Assembly (NCBI GenBank): GCA_009861545.1 | Contig: VXME01000003.1 | Coordinates: 28,058 to 92,057, forward strand | Direction of reading: 5' to 3' | From: Acidobacteriota bacterium | GTDB taxonomy: Bacteria > Acidobacteriota > Vicinamibacteria > Vicinamibacterales > UBA8438 | DNA length: 64,000 nt | Shown here: positions 1 through 9,613 of the stretch, one piece after another | How positions within the stretch are numbered: the first letter of the stretch is position 1 | Layout: every line of letters begins with the position of its first letter | The notes under the pieces: model-generated | The model's database searches: none | What the model was told of the DNA's origin: nothing | The model's input: only the letters and a program-made list of their open reading frames with translations | Translations under genes and position numbers: made by a program

Positions 1-211
1 GAGCAGCAGTAGCAGCGGCGCGATGCGGGAGTGCAGGGGCTCGGTCGATGAGCGCCTGCACCACCGCGCGCTCGTCTTCTGGTCTCTTCAGCGTGCCGGC
101 TGCCGGATGCGGCGGCGGAACGCCGACCATGCAGGCTTTCGCCGCGGGCTCGTTGGCGTCATACTTGTCGTTTCCGTCGTTACCACGCGGCTCCAGCATG
201 AGGTGCAGAAG

Positions 212-1222
212 ATGACCATCCGATCGATTCTGAAGATCGTCGGCAGCGCGGCGCTCGTGTTGCTGCTGGCCACCACCGCCGCCGCGCAGTCCGCCGGCGA
301 CACCGTGACGCTGCGCACCCCGCACGGCCACCCGGATCTCAGCGGCATCTGGGATTTCCGCACCGTCACGCCGCTCGAGCGTCCCGAGGAACTGGCCGAT
401 CAGGCGTTCTTCTCGGAGGAGGAGAGCGCCGAGTACGCCGCCGAACGGGTGCTGGCCAACAACGCCGACCGGGATCGCGAGGAGCGCAAGCAGATAACCA
501 CCGATCGCGGGACGGTGAACGGCACGCGCGAGAGCCGCGACCTCGCGCTCGCATACAACGATTTCTGGTGGGACCGCGGGGACAACGTCGTCGAGACCCG
601 GCGCACCTCGCTCGTCGTCGATCCGCCGAACGGCCGGATCCCGGCGCTTACGGAGCAGGGCGCGCAGCGCGCGGCCGAGCGCCTGCGGATCAACCAGCGG
701 CCGACCGAGGGGCCGGAGGACCGTCCGCTCGGCGAGCGCTGCATCACCGGCTTCAATTCCGGGCCGCCGATGCTGCCGGCCGCCTACAACATGAACGTGC
801 AGATCTTCCAGACACCCGACCACGTGGTGCTGCTGAACGAGATGGTGCACAACGCGCGGATCATCCCGCTCGACGGCAGCGATCACGGCACCATACCGCT
901 GTGGACCGGCGTGTCGCGCGGACACTGGGACGGCGACACCCTGGTCGTCGAGACGAAGAACTTCCTGCGCGAGACCAGCTTCCGCAACTCCAGCAAGAAC
1001 CTGCATCTGGTGGAGAGGATCCGGCGGGTGGACGCGGACACGCTGCTCTACACCTTCACGGTCACCGATCCGACCACCTGGACGGCGCCGTGGACGGTCG
1101 AGCTGCCGATGCGGCAGAGCGACCTGCCGATCTTCGAGTACGCCTGCCACGAGGGCAACTACGGCATGGACGGCACGCTGACCGGCGCGCGGGCCGTCGA
1201 GCGGCGCGCCGCGGGGCGGTAG
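212..1222 (+). CDS. Secreted DLSGIW-motif protein of unknown function
   Basis: The protein has 336 aa and starts with a signal peptide (MTIRSILK, hydrophobic stretch, AAAQS cleavage region), so it should be periplasmic or secreted. The mature N-terminus carries HPDLSGIW. The C-terminal half has GHWDGDTLVVET and FEYACHEGNYG. The same blocks appear in the gene at 24011-25048, so the two are paralogues. I know this family only as uncharacterised secreted proteins that are abundant in Acidobacteriota; no catalytic motif is evident. The ATG at 212 is preferred over an upstream in-frame start at 23 because it begins the signal peptide and follows AGGTG at 201-205. It stands alone ahead of the permease. 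Confidence 0.8.
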   Translation: MTIRSILKIVGSAALVLLLATTAAAQSAGDTVTLRTPHGHPDLSGIWDFRTVTPLERPEELADQAFFSEEESAEYAAERVLANNADRDREERKQITTDRGTVNGTRESRDLALAYNDFWWDRGDNVVETRRTSLVVDPPNGRIPALTEQGAQRAAERLRINQRPTEGPEDRPLGERCITGFNSGPPMLPAAYNMNVQIFQTPDHVVLLNEMVHNARIIPLDGSDHGTIPLWTGVSRGHWDGDTLVVETKNFLRETSFRNSSKNLHLVERIRRVDADTLLYTFTVTDPTTWTAPWTVELPMRQSDLPIFEYACHEGNYGMDGTLTGARAVERRAAGR

Positions 1223-1243
1223 CGGACGCAGTTTCCGGCGTCG

Positions 1244-1267
1244 CCGGCGGGGCGGCCGCCCCGCCGG
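1244..1267. terminator. GC-rich perfect inverted repeat, possible terminator
   Basis: This 24-nt perfect palindrome (two 12-nt arms) lies 21 bases after the stop at 1222. No T-tract follows, so intrinsic termination is uncertain. A second hairpin, with a 9-bp AGCGGACCG stem, follows at 1321-1345. The rest of the 1223-1520 gap shows no gene. Confidence 0.3.
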
Positions 1268-1520
1268 AGGAATGTCCCGGTGCAACCGCCCGGGTCGCGT
1301 CGCACCGATCGATTACCCGGAGCGGACCGCAACGGCCGGTCCGCTCCGTCCTCTATCCTGTCGACCGCCCCCAGGCGCAACGGAGTGAACCCACTCGGCA
1401 AGTGACTTGCCGACGCGGCGGCGGCAGACCCGCGCCGCCCGGCAGGGTCGTCCGAATCAGCCGTTTCAACGGTGTCCGGGTCTCCGCACCCGGGTCGAGC
1501 CCGGCGGAAGAACCCGAACG

Positions 1521-3281
1521 ATGGCATCCCACGCGGCTGACACTCGCCGCGACGTGCGCTACGAGCCCGACGAGCGTCCTCCGAGGTTGCTGTCGCTCGG
1601 GCTCGGAATGCAGTATGCGCTGCTCGCCGTTCCCAGCATCGTGCTGAGCCCGACCATTCTGATCCAGGCCGCGGGCGGCAGCGATGCCTATCTGATGTGG
1701 GCGGTGTGCACGGCGCTGGCGATCTGCGGGATCACGACCGCGGTCCAGGCGGTCCGGGTCGGGCGCATCGGCGCCGGCTACGTCATGCTGATGGGGAGCA
1801 GCAGCGCCTTTCTCGCGGTCTCCGTGTCGGCGCTGGAGCAGGGCGGGCCGGGGCTGCTGGCCACGCTGATCATCGTATCTTCGCTGTTCCAGTTCGCGCT
1901 GGCGGCCAGGTTGTCGGCGCTGCGCCGGATCTTCACCCCGACGGTGGCGGGCACCGTCCTGATGCTGATCCCGGTCGCCTTGGCGCCTGTCATCCTCGGC
2001 AAGCTCGCGGATGTGCCGCCGGGCGTCTCGCCCGCGGCGGCGCCGGTCACGGTGGGCGTGACGCTGCTCGTCATCGTCGTGAGCGCGCTGCGCGGCTCCA
2101 GCCTGTGGCGCCTGTGGGGACCGGTCGTCGGCATTCTCGTGGGCACCGTGACCGGGAGCCTCGCCTTCGGACTGTACGACACGGCGGGCGTTCGCCAGGC
2201 GGGCTGGATCGGCTTGCCGCCCATTGCCTATCCCGGACTCGATCTCGGCTTCGGACCCGAGTTCTGGGCCCTGCTGCCCGCGTTCGTGCTGGTGACCCTG
2301 GTGGGCGCGATGGACACGCTCGGCGACGGCGTCGCCATCCAGCGGGTATCGTGGCGCCGGCCGCGCGCCATCGATTTCCGATCGATCCAGGGTGCGATGT
2401 CGGCCGACGGCCTCGGGAACCTGCTGTCGGGTCTGGCGGGCACGCTACCGAACACGACCTATGCCACGGGCATATCGATCGTGGAGCTGACCGGCGTGGC
2501 GGCCCGTTCGGTCGGCGTCTCGATCGGGCTCCTCTTTGTCGCGATTGCGTGCATACCCAAGTTCCTGGCGGCGATCATCGCGATCCCCGGCCCGGTGGTG
2601 GCCGGCTACTTCGTTCTCCTGGTGGCCAGGCTCTTCACCTTCGGCATCGAGATCCTGCAGCACGAAGGGCTCGACCCCCGGAAGGGGGTGGTGGTCGGTC
2701 TCGCGTTCTGGATCGGACTCGCCTTCCAGCTCGACCGGATCTTCCCGGAGTACTTGCAGGGACCCTGGAGCGAGATGCTCGGCAGCGCGGTCACCGCAGG
2801 CGGTTTGACGGTCATCGCGCTGACGTTGTTCGAGGAGCTCACGGGACCGCGTCGGCGGCGCCTGCGGGTGGCGCTGAGCGCCGACGCGTATCCGAAGATC
2901 GATGCGTTCCTTGCGCAGATCGGCGCCCGCCGGCGGTGGAGCGAGGAAATGATCGAGCGGGTTCGCGCGGTTGGTGAAGAGACGTTCCTGTTGCTGATCC
3001 GCAAGCAGGAGGAACACACGGCGGGGAACAAGCGGCGGTTGTTGCTGGTGGCCGGCGGCGAGCGTGATGCGGCCGTGCTGGAGTTCATCGCCGCCACGGA
3101 CGAGACGAACCTCGAGGACCAGATGGCGTTGCTCGGCGACCGGGCGGCGGGCGGAGGGGTGGAGCAGGAAGTATCCCTTCGGTTGCTGCGGCACTACGCC
3201 TCGTCCGTGCGCCACAACCAGTACCACGACACCGACGTGATCACGGTGCGCGTCGAGGCCGCCTCACGCACGATGCTCTGA
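1521..3281 (+). CDS. NCS2-family uracil/xanthine permease with extra C-terminal domain
   Basis: The protein has 586 aa. Residues about 25-450 form a polytopic membrane region with NCS2 hallmarks: the MDTLGDG segment, the NTTYATGIS motif and the VELTGVAARSVG block. The family imports uracil, xanthine or urate with protons or sodium. About 140 further residues, predicted soluble (RRRLRVALS onward, ending RHNQYHDTDVITVRV), follow the last membrane segment. Most NCS2 carriers end soon after the transport domain. The tail vaguely resembles a histidine-kinase/anti-sigma type ATPase fold, but I cannot confirm this. The start at 1521 is chosen because it opens a typical short cytoplasmic N-terminus and follows GGAAG; upstream codons are low-complexity. 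The substrate cannot be fixed from sequence. Confidence 0.85.
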   Translation: MASHAADTRRDVRYEPDERPPRLLSLGLGMQYALLAVPSIVLSPTILIQAAGGSDAYLMWAVCTALAICGITTAVQAVRVGRIGAGYVMLMGSSSAFLAVSVSALEQGGPGLLATLIIVSSLFQFALAARLSALRRIFTPTVAGTVLMLIPVALAPVILGKLADVPPGVSPAAAPVTVGVTLLVIVVSALRGSSLWRLWGPVVGILVGTVTGSLAFGLYDTAGVRQAGWIGLPPIAYPGLDLGFGPEFWALLPAFVLVTLVGAMDTLGDGVAIQRVSWRRPRAIDFRSIQGAMSADGLGNLLSGLAGTLPNTTYATGISIVELTGVAARSVGVSIGLLFVAIACIPKFLAAIIAIPGPVVAGYFVLLVARLFTFGIEILQHEGLDPRKGVVVGLAFWIGLAFQLDRIFPEYLQGPWSEMLGSAVTAGGLTVIALTLFEELTGPRRRRLRVALSADAYPKIDAFLAQIGARRRWSEEMIERVRAVGEETFLLLIRKQEEHTAGNKRRLLLVAGGERDAAVLEFIAATDETNLEDQMALLGDRAAGGGVEQEVSLRLLRHYASSVRHNQYHDTDVITVRVEAASRTML

Positions 3282-3309
3282 ATCGCCTTCGCGGCGGCTC
3301 GATTGCCGA

Positions 3310-5037
3310 TCATTCCCGCGGCAGCGCGAACACCTGGAGCACCGAACCGGACCCCGGCGGCCGCTGCATCGTTTCCGGAAACGCAATGCGCGCGTTCCGC
3401 CACGAGATGCTCCAGCCGGGGCCGGACGGGATGGCGACGTACTGGCGGCCGTCGACCGCGTAGGTGATCGGGAAGCCGTCGGTCGCCGTCGGCGTGCGTG
3501 TGCGCCACAGCTCCGTGCCGTCGCGCGCGTCGAAGGCGTACATGTAGCGGTCGATGTCGCCGACGAACACCAGCCCGCCCCCGGTGGTGAGGACCGCCGT
3601 TCCGTACTGCCAGCGGCTGCGCCGGCGCCACAGAAGCTCTCCGGTACGGCTGTCCATCGCCACGAAGTCGCCCAACTGCTCGGGGCTGTCGGGATGAACC
3701 CTGAAGCGGCGGTCGTTCGGGCCGACGCCGCCGCCGCCCAGCTCGGGCGGGGGCATCGCGCCGAAGATGGAGTGCGCGCACCCGGGTGTGAGCGGGACGT
3801 AGAACGCCTCCGTCTCCGGGTGCCAAGCCATGGCCCAGAGGTTCTTCAGCCCGCCGGGACCGGGGCAGTAGTCCACCGGCACGTCTATCTGCGGGATGCG
3901 CTCGCGGACCAGGATGCCCTGGCCGCTGACCGGGTCGATCTCCACGATGTTCTGGTAGCCGAGGTCGAAGGCGTTGCGGAATGCCCCCGTCCGGGGATCG
4001 AGCTCCCACAGGACGCCGATCTTGCCCATCTTGAAGAGCGACAGCCCGTCGCCCCGGTCGACGAGTACGATCTCGAAGACCTCGTCGAGGTCGTGCGTTT
4101 CGGCGGGGATGTGCTGGAAGTACCACCGGAGCTCTCCGGTGTCGGGATCGAGGGCCAGCGTCGAGTTCGTGTACAGCGCCGCGCCTTCGGTGCCGCGCTG
4201 TACGATGGCCCACGGCTTGGCCTGGGCGGTGGACCAGTAGATGAGATTGGTTCCCGGGTCGTAGCTCCCGGGGATCCACGCATCGGCACCCGCCCGCCAG
4301 GTCAGCGGCAGGTCGCCCCAGGTATCGCCGCCCGGGTCTCCGGGGCGAGCCACGGTCGACGTGCGCCACAGCTCGGCCCCGGTCTCCGGATCGTGGGCGG
4401 AGATGAAGCAGATGTCGTTCTTGTACCGCTCGCACCCGGTCATCCCGGCGACGACCTTGCCCTGCACGACGATCGGACCGCTGGTGTATCGGTAGCCGAG
4501 GCTGCTGTCGGCCACCTGGTGCTGCCAGACCAGCTCGCCCGTCCGCGCATCGAGGGCGATCAGCTCGGCCCGGCTGGTGCCGGCGTAGATCTTGTCGCCG
4601 TAGATGGCGATGCTGCGCCGCGCCATGCCCGGGCGGCGGTTGATGGGCAGATCTTCGTCTTCCGGGACGGCCTGTCGGCGCGAGTGCTCCCAGAGGAGGT
4701 CGCCGGTGGCGGCGTCGAGCGCCTGCACCCCACTTCGGCTGGGGACGTACATGACGCCGGCGTGCACCAGCGGCGTGACCTCGTCGGTGCCGGGCTGCAT
4801 CGCCCACGACCAGACGAGCTGGAGGTTGCGAACGTTCTCGCGGTTGATCTGGTCGAGCGGGCTGTAGCCCTGACCGTTCAGCGTTCGGCGCCAATTGATC
4901 CAGTCGCCGTCGTCCGGGGCGAGGAGCTCCTCGGTCGTGACGGGCTCGAAGTCCGTCACTTGCGCCTGGGCGACGGAAACGAGGGTCCAGAGCAGCGTCG
5001 AGACGAGCAAGGCGAATGTCACGCGGGTCATGACCAT
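3310..5037 (-). CDS. PQQ-dependent dehydrogenase (quinoprotein, methanol/ethanol-type propeller)
   Basis: The 575-aa protein has a signal peptide (residues 1-25, ending AQAQ). It is followed by DGDWINWRRTLNGQGYSPLDQI, the usual opening of the eight-bladed quinoprotein propeller. Repeated blade motifs (ALDAATGDLLWEH, ALDARTGELVWQH, AMDSRTGELLWRR, AFDARDGTELWRT) run along the chain. No CxxCH is present, so electrons must pass to a separate carrier. The likely role is periplasmic oxidation of an alcohol or aldehyde, with the substrate unknown. It is smaller than the second quinoprotein at 10655-12829, which has its own heme domain. No PQQ synthesis genes are in the window. Confidence 0.88.
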   Translation of the reverse strand: MVMTRVTFALLVSTLLWTLVSVAQAQVTDFEPVTTEELLAPDDGDWINWRRTLNGQGYSPLDQINRENVRNLQLVWSWAMQPGTDEVTPLVHAGVMYVPSRSGVQALDAATGDLLWEHSRRQAVPEDEDLPINRRPGMARRSIAIYGDKIYAGTSRAELIALDARTGELVWQHQVADSSLGYRYTSGPIVVQGKVVAGMTGCERYKNDICFISAHDPETGAELWRTSTVARPGDPGGDTWGDLPLTWRAGADAWIPGSYDPGTNLIYWSTAQAKPWAIVQRGTEGAALYTNSTLALDPDTGELRWYFQHIPAETHDLDEVFEIVLVDRGDGLSLFKMGKIGVLWELDPRTGAFRNAFDLGYQNIVEIDPVSGQGILVRERIPQIDVPVDYCPGPGGLKNLWAMAWHPETEAFYVPLTPGCAHSIFGAMPPPELGGGGVGPNDRRFRVHPDSPEQLGDFVAMDSRTGELLWRRRSRWQYGTAVLTTGGGLVFVGDIDRYMYAFDARDGTELWRTRTPTATDGFPITYAVDGRQYVAIPSGPGWSISWRNARIAFPETMQRPPGSGSVLQVFALPRE

Positions 5038-5257
5038 GTATCCCTTCTCACGCTCGAACCGTCATCTACAACAGCACCGTCCTGCGCGGCGCCGGACTCC
5101 TGGCCAGCGTCCGTGGCCTCTTTGCGGCACGGGCTTCTGGAACGTGGCAATCGGATTCACGTCGTCCGCTGCGTGCGCGCCACTCGCCGCGATGAGGACA
5201 GGGGCGACGGCCCTGCCTTCACCACGGCAATAGGCGCCGGCGTGAAACACCACGGGC

Positions 5258-6226
5258 TCAGCGTTGCGCTCCCGCGGCGATGACCGCGTTGCGCGCCGCC
5301 GCGTTCGTTTCGGTCAGGCCGCCGTTCGCGCCGCCGAAGTTGAAGATCCGATAGCCCTGCTCCATGCGGAGGGCGGCGTTGGCTGGCGTCACCGTGCCGC
5401 CGCAGGCGAGGTCGCGCGTCCGGCAGACCTCCAGCAGGTGCTCGAAGGCGGCCGCCACCTCGGGGTCCTCGGCGCTCTCCGCGCCGTACGAGGAGCTGAG
5501 GTCTCCGCCCGCTCCCAGGTAGAAGCCTCCGACGCCGGGCACCTGGGCGATGGCATCGGCGTTCTCCACACCTTCGCGAGTCTCGATCATCGCCCAGAAC
5601 AGCAGATCACCCCGTGGATTGAGAGGCCAGAGGTCGGCGCGTTGCCGGCACTCGGCCCGCCCCACGCCCCAGAACGGGCATTGCACCGTGCCCCGCACGC
5701 CGGGCGGATTCGGGATGGCCGACGAGCGGAGCTGCCGGGGACGGATCGTCCGCACGATGTTCTCCGCCTGCTCGGGGGTCTCGATGTTGTTGATGAGGAT
5801 GCCCATCAGGCCGAGGTCGAGCGCGTGCTTGACGATCCACTGCGTCTGCTCGCGGCCGTAGGGCGGAAAGCGCGCGAACACCGGCGGGTGCATCTGCGCG
5901 TTGCCGCGCTCGACGATGCCGGCCTTGTCGCCGGCGACCAGATACGCCACGAACTGCTCGAGCTGTTCGAACCGCAGCGGGTTGTGCTCCATGTCGACGT
6001 ACACGTAGTCGATGCTCGGATCGCCCGCCAGCGACAGCGCGTTCTGCAGCGACAGGTCTGCCGTGCTCACCCCGAACACGTGCTTGCCCTGCTCGAGCTT
6101 CTCGACGACGGGGTTCAGGTGGAGGTACGACTCCTGGGCCGACGGAACGGATGCGAACAGGACCGCGATGACGATGCCGGCCGCAAGCAGCGGCCACGCG
6201 GGACGATGACGGGATGGGAGCACCAT
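5258..6226 (-). CDS. Exported HpcH/HpaI aldolase/citrate lyase-family protein
   Basis: The protein has 322 aa. An N-terminal signal peptide (hydrophobic residues about 10-30, PSAQE) precedes a TIM-barrel HpcH/HpaI domain. Visible family features are the VDMEHNP segment with the catalytic His, the FARFPP arginine, the metal-binding Glu in MIETREGVEN and the Asp in GGDLSSS. Known members perform retro-aldol cleavage of 2-keto-3-deoxy or 4-hydroxy-2-oxo acids in the cytoplasm, so export is unusual. The start at 6226 follows a good GGAGGAGG ribosome site; upstream sequence in frame is not protein-like. A second exported member is at 40901-41839. Confidence 0.85.
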   Translation of the reverse strand: MVLPSRHRPAWPLLAAGIVIAVLFASVPSAQESYLHLNPVVEKLEQGKHVFGVSTADLSLQNALSLAGDPSIDYVYVDMEHNPLRFEQLEQFVAYLVAGDKAGIVERGNAQMHPPVFARFPPYGREQTQWIVKHALDLGLMGILINNIETPEQAENIVRTIRPRQLRSSAIPNPPGVRGTVQCPFWGVGRAECRQRADLWPLNPRGDLLFWAMIETREGVENADAIAQVPGVGGFYLGAGGDLSSSYGAESAEDPEVAAAFEHLLEVCRTRDLACGGTVTPANAALRMEQGYRIFNFGGANGGLTETNAAARNAVIAAGAQR

Positions 6227-6399
6227 GGGAAACCTCCTCCTCGCAGTTCGCCTACCGTTGCAAGCGTACTCCAATCCCCAACGAATCCGGGTAGAGGAGT
6301 GGTGTATAAGGGTGCCGATCCCGGCTCCTGGAACGGCGCTCCCGCGCCAGGGCAGGGGTCGTGCCAGAGGGACCGACCTGGATGAGGGGGAAACATCCG

Positions 6400-8271
6400 A
6401 TGACAGCTCGATGCCTTCGGTGCCACGTGGGGTTTCGCCACGGGCTCCTGGCCGGCGCGGTTCTGGTGCTTGTCTTGACCGGTCACGCGGTTGCGGCGAG
6501 CCCGACGAGCTGGTCCCCGGGACCGGCCTCATGGACGGGCGATCTGGCTCCGATCACCGCGGCGGACTGGAGCTACGACCGCGCCGCGCATCTACTGGGC
6601 CGAGCCGGCTTCTCCGGCACGCCGGAGGAGATCCGGAAGCTGGCCGACATGACCCCCGAGCAGGCGGTCCGTTCCCTCGTGTACTACGACCACATCGCCA
6701 ACGACCACCTGCAGCCCTTCATGCATTCGGGCTTCTGGGACGAGACGTTGATCCCGTTCCCGCCGAGCCGGCCGGCCGCCACCGACCTGGCGATGGAGAG
6801 CGGCGAGAGCATGGGTGTCCGGGTCAAGCCCGAGCATGTCAACCGCCACGTGCAGCCGGTCTCGGATCGCTTCTTCTACTGGCTGCGCGCGACCACGCTG
6901 GAGACCCGCCGGGTCGGCTACTGGTGGGCCGAACGGATGCTCGACACCCACCGCCCGCTCGAAGAGAAGATGGCGCTGTTCTGGCACGGGCACTTCGCGA
7001 CCGCCCAGGGCAAGGTCCGCGACTACCGGAAGATGCTGCTGCAGATCGAGATGTTCGAGCGTCACGCGACCGGCAACTTCGGCGAGCTGCTGGTCGCGGT
7101 CGCGAAGGACCCGGGGATGCTCTACTACCTCGATGCCGGCGTGAACGTGAAGGGGGCCGCCAACGAGAACTTCGCCCGCGAGGTGATGGAGCTGTTCACG
7201 ATGGGCGTGGGCCACTACACGGAGCGCGATGTCCGCGAGGCGGCGCGCGCCTTCACCGGCTGGTACTTCGAGAACCTGGACTTCGTCGTCAACGAAGCGC
7301 AGCACGACGACGGACCCAAGACCTTCCTGGGCCGCACCGGGAACTTCGACGGCGTGGACGTGCTCGAGATCATCCTCGAACAGCCGGTCACGGCCGAGTA
7401 CATCGCCTCCAAGACCTATCGCTTTTTCGTTCGGGAGGATCCGTCGCCGGCGCTGCAGGCCGAGCTCGGCGCCATCCTGCGGGACAACGACTACGAGCTG
7501 CGGCCGCTGCTGGAGACCATGTTCCTCTCCCGCGACTTCTACAGCGCGGCCAGCTACGGCGCCCACGTCAAGGGGCCGGTCGAGCATGTGTTGACGATGC
7601 TCAAGCAGTTCGGCGCTGAGGACGTGCCGGGCGTGCCGGACTTCAACGACACCACGATCGCGCTGGGCCAGCACCTGCTGAACCCGCCGTCGGTCGCGGG
7701 CTGGGCACAGGGCCGAGCCTGGATCACGCCCGCCCTCCTGCAGGAGCGGGGCAACGTCGCCTTCAACTACCTGTTTCCCGACATCGTCGGGTTCCAGGAT
7801 CCGAACTTCCTCACCCGGCGCCGGGACGGGCTGGTGGGGGAGCGCCTGCGCCGCGGCCATGACTTCGGGGCGGCGATCGCCCTGGACAACGTCGACGACC
7901 CCGGCATGATGTCGGCGGAGGATTTGGCGCTTCTGGAGCGGGACGAGCTGTTCAATACGCGCGTCTCCGACTACATCGCCTGGGCGCAGGTCTTTCGCAC
8001 ACTGATTCCGACGCCCCGCGGCGCGGCCCGGATCAATTTGACACGGGTGGTCCTGGATTCCGGCTCGACGACCACTGGGGAGGCAGTGGATTACTTGTTG
8101 GGGCGATTCCTGCGCATGCCGGTCTCGTCGGACATGCGCGACGCGCTCGTGGCGCTCCTCGACGACGAGCTCGGCACCTCGGACCTGATCCGCGCCCGGA
8201 CTTATCTGGAGGATCCGCTGCGCATGGTGACCCACCTCATCATGAGTACCCCGGAATACCAGATGAACTAG
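6400..8271 (+). CDS. DUF1800 family exported protein
   Basis: The protein has 623 aa and a signal peptide (VLVLTGHAVAAS). The family core follows: HLLGRAGFSGTPEEI near residue 65, then KMALFWHGHFAT, ENFAREVMELFTMG and GYWWAERM, all typical of DUF1800. Function is unknown. The family is usually co-encoded with DUF1501, but here the DUF1501 gene is 55 kb away at the window end. The ATG at 6400 is chosen because GAGGGGG lies 9 nt upstream; in-frame GTG 6361 and ATG 6382 are alternatives. It is divergent from the aldolase at 5258-6226. Confidence 0.85.
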   Translation: MTARCLRCHVGFRHGLLAGAVLVLVLTGHAVAASPTSWSPGPASWTGDLAPITAADWSYDRAAHLLGRAGFSGTPEEIRKLADMTPEQAVRSLVYYDHIANDHLQPFMHSGFWDETLIPFPPSRPAATDLAMESGESMGVRVKPEHVNRHVQPVSDRFFYWLRATTLETRRVGYWWAERMLDTHRPLEEKMALFWHGHFATAQGKVRDYRKMLLQIEMFERHATGNFGELLVAVAKDPGMLYYLDAGVNVKGAANENFAREVMELFTMGVGHYTERDVREAARAFTGWYFENLDFVVNEAQHDDGPKTFLGRTGNFDGVDVLEIILEQPVTAEYIASKTYRFFVREDPSPALQAELGAILRDNDYELRPLLETMFLSRDFYSAASYGAHVKGPVEHVLTMLKQFGAEDVPGVPDFNDTTIALGQHLLNPPSVAGWAQGRAWITPALLQERGNVAFNYLFPDIVGFQDPNFLTRRRDGLVGERLRRGHDFGAAIALDNVDDPGMMSAEDLALLERDELFNTRVSDYIAWAQVFRTLIPTPRGAARINLTRVVLDSGSTTTGEAVDYLLGRFLRMPVSSDMRDALVALLDDELGTSDLIRARTYLEDPLRMVTHLIMSTPEYQMN

Positions 8272-8455
8272 AGCGTCCGGGACAGCAGCCCCACTGCATT
8301 CGAGCGGCAGGTTCGGCCGGGACGGAAGCCGCCGGCCGTTCGGCCGACCGCACGCGCGACTCCGGCGGGTGCAGGCCTGCGTGCTACGATGAATCTTGTG
8401 TTGTGACTGGAATACGGCCTACGTTGCGTTCAGCCCGGCATTGCAGGAAATTCCG

Positions 8456-9613
8456 TTGAGCACGAAACTTTCGACTTCGAACGAATCCGAGACGTCCGCT
8501 CTCGACAGAGATTCCCGAGGCCGGAAGCGAGCCAGGAAGGCGAGAGAGGAACGGCAGGTCCGGCGTCTCCTGGTTGAGCTGGAACTGGCCGACGGCGGCG
8601 AGTTGCTGAGTGGCGAGGCTCCGGATTTCGTCTTCCAGGTGGGGCCGCGCCGGGTTGGCATCGAGGTGTCGATGCTGTTCAGAAACGAGCCGATAGAAGA
8701 GGCGGCTCGGCGCGAGCGAATTGTCTCGGAGGCGAGGAAGCTTGCCGCGAACGATCACCGGTTCGACCGGCTGGACATCTGGGTAGCGTTCGGGGACAAG
8801 GAGATATCGACGGTCAAGGAAGGCGCGGCAGCACTGATACGCCAGCTCGATCGACACGTGCCAAGAGCAGAATTCGGGACATTCGAGCCGGAGCGCGGCC
8901 GCCTGTTCCGGCAGTTCACGATCTGGCCATCGGAATCAGGCGCGGGGTCATGGAGAGCCGTGCCGAAGTCGGAGCTCGCGGAGGCGCTGACGAGAGACGC
9001 GCTGAAGCAGGCCGTAGCCAAAAAGGACCTGAAGGTCGGAGAGTATCGCAACAGGTGCACCGAAGCTTGGTTGTTGCTGGTGTTGCCCCTCTTCCCGGCC
9101 GAGGACAGGCCTGCCTTCGGACAGTGGACGTGGCCGGAGTCCGGGCAGCAATGGCGGTTGGATACCGGTTTCGACAGAGTCTTCGTATATGAGGAGCGCT
9201 TCCGCCCTCCCTTGCACGAGATTCCAACGAAGGTGAACGGGACGCCTCGGCTGCCTCGGTCGGGCCAACCCGAGGCCACGAGGACGCTCCATCCCGAGGA
9301 ACGAGAGTGGCTGGATCAGTTCCGGGAGATGCTCGCCACGCGGTTCGCCGATGTCGTGGTGAACATGGTGCTGTACGGATCGAAGGCGCGAGGCGACGCA
9401 CGAGAAGACAGCGACATCGATGTGCTTCTCGTCGTGAGCGACGCCGCCGCGCACCTCAAGCGGCCGGTGCGGCAACTGGCACACGAGTTGGCTGCGACGT
9501 CGTACGCGTTGCCGTCGATAGTGGCGTACACCGAGGCCGAATGGACACGACTGGGGCGATTGGGCTCTCCTTTCCGGGCCGCGGTGGAACGTGACGGGGT
9601 CCCGGTACTGTGA
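8456..9613 (+). CDS. MNT-type nucleotidyltransferase with extra N-terminal domain (antitoxin candidate)
   Basis: The 385-aa protein has two parts. Residues about 285-385 are a minimal nucleotidyltransferase: LYGSKARGDAREDSDIDVLL holds the GSxxxG and SDID metal-binding signature. In MNT/HEPN pairs this protein silences the HEPN RNase, in studied cases by AMPylation. The first 270 residues are not part of a normal MNT protein (about 100 aa). They are basic at the start and contain APDFVF followed by VGIEVSML, reminiscent of the D...ExK spacing of restriction-like nucleases, though Ser replaces the Lys. TTG at 8456 is preferred because CAGGAAA lies about 7 nt upstream; TTG 8396 lacks such a site. 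The stop overlaps the HEPN start by 4 nt. Confidence 0.75.
   Translation: MSTKLSTSNESETSALDRDSRGRKRARKAREERQVRRLLVELELADGGELLSGEAPDFVFQVGPRRVGIEVSMLFRNEPIEEAARRERIVSEARKLAANDHRFDRLDIWVAFGDKEISTVKEGAAALIRQLDRHVPRAEFGTFEPERGRLFRQFTIWPSESGAGSWRAVPKSELAEALTRDALKQAVAKKDLKVGEYRNRCTEAWLLLVLPLFPAEDRPAFGQWTWPESGQQWRLDTGFDRVFVYEERFRPPLHEIPTKVNGTPRLPRSGQPEATRTLHPEEREWLDQFREMLATRFADVVVNMVLYGSKARGDAREDSDIDVLLVVSDAAAHLKRPVRQLAHELAATSYALPSIVAYTEAEWTRLGRLGSPFRAAVERDGVPVL

Noticed and set aside
1..211. Gene in the first 211 bases
   Set aside because: An in-frame extension of the first gene exists but has no protein-like features; no other coding signal was seen.
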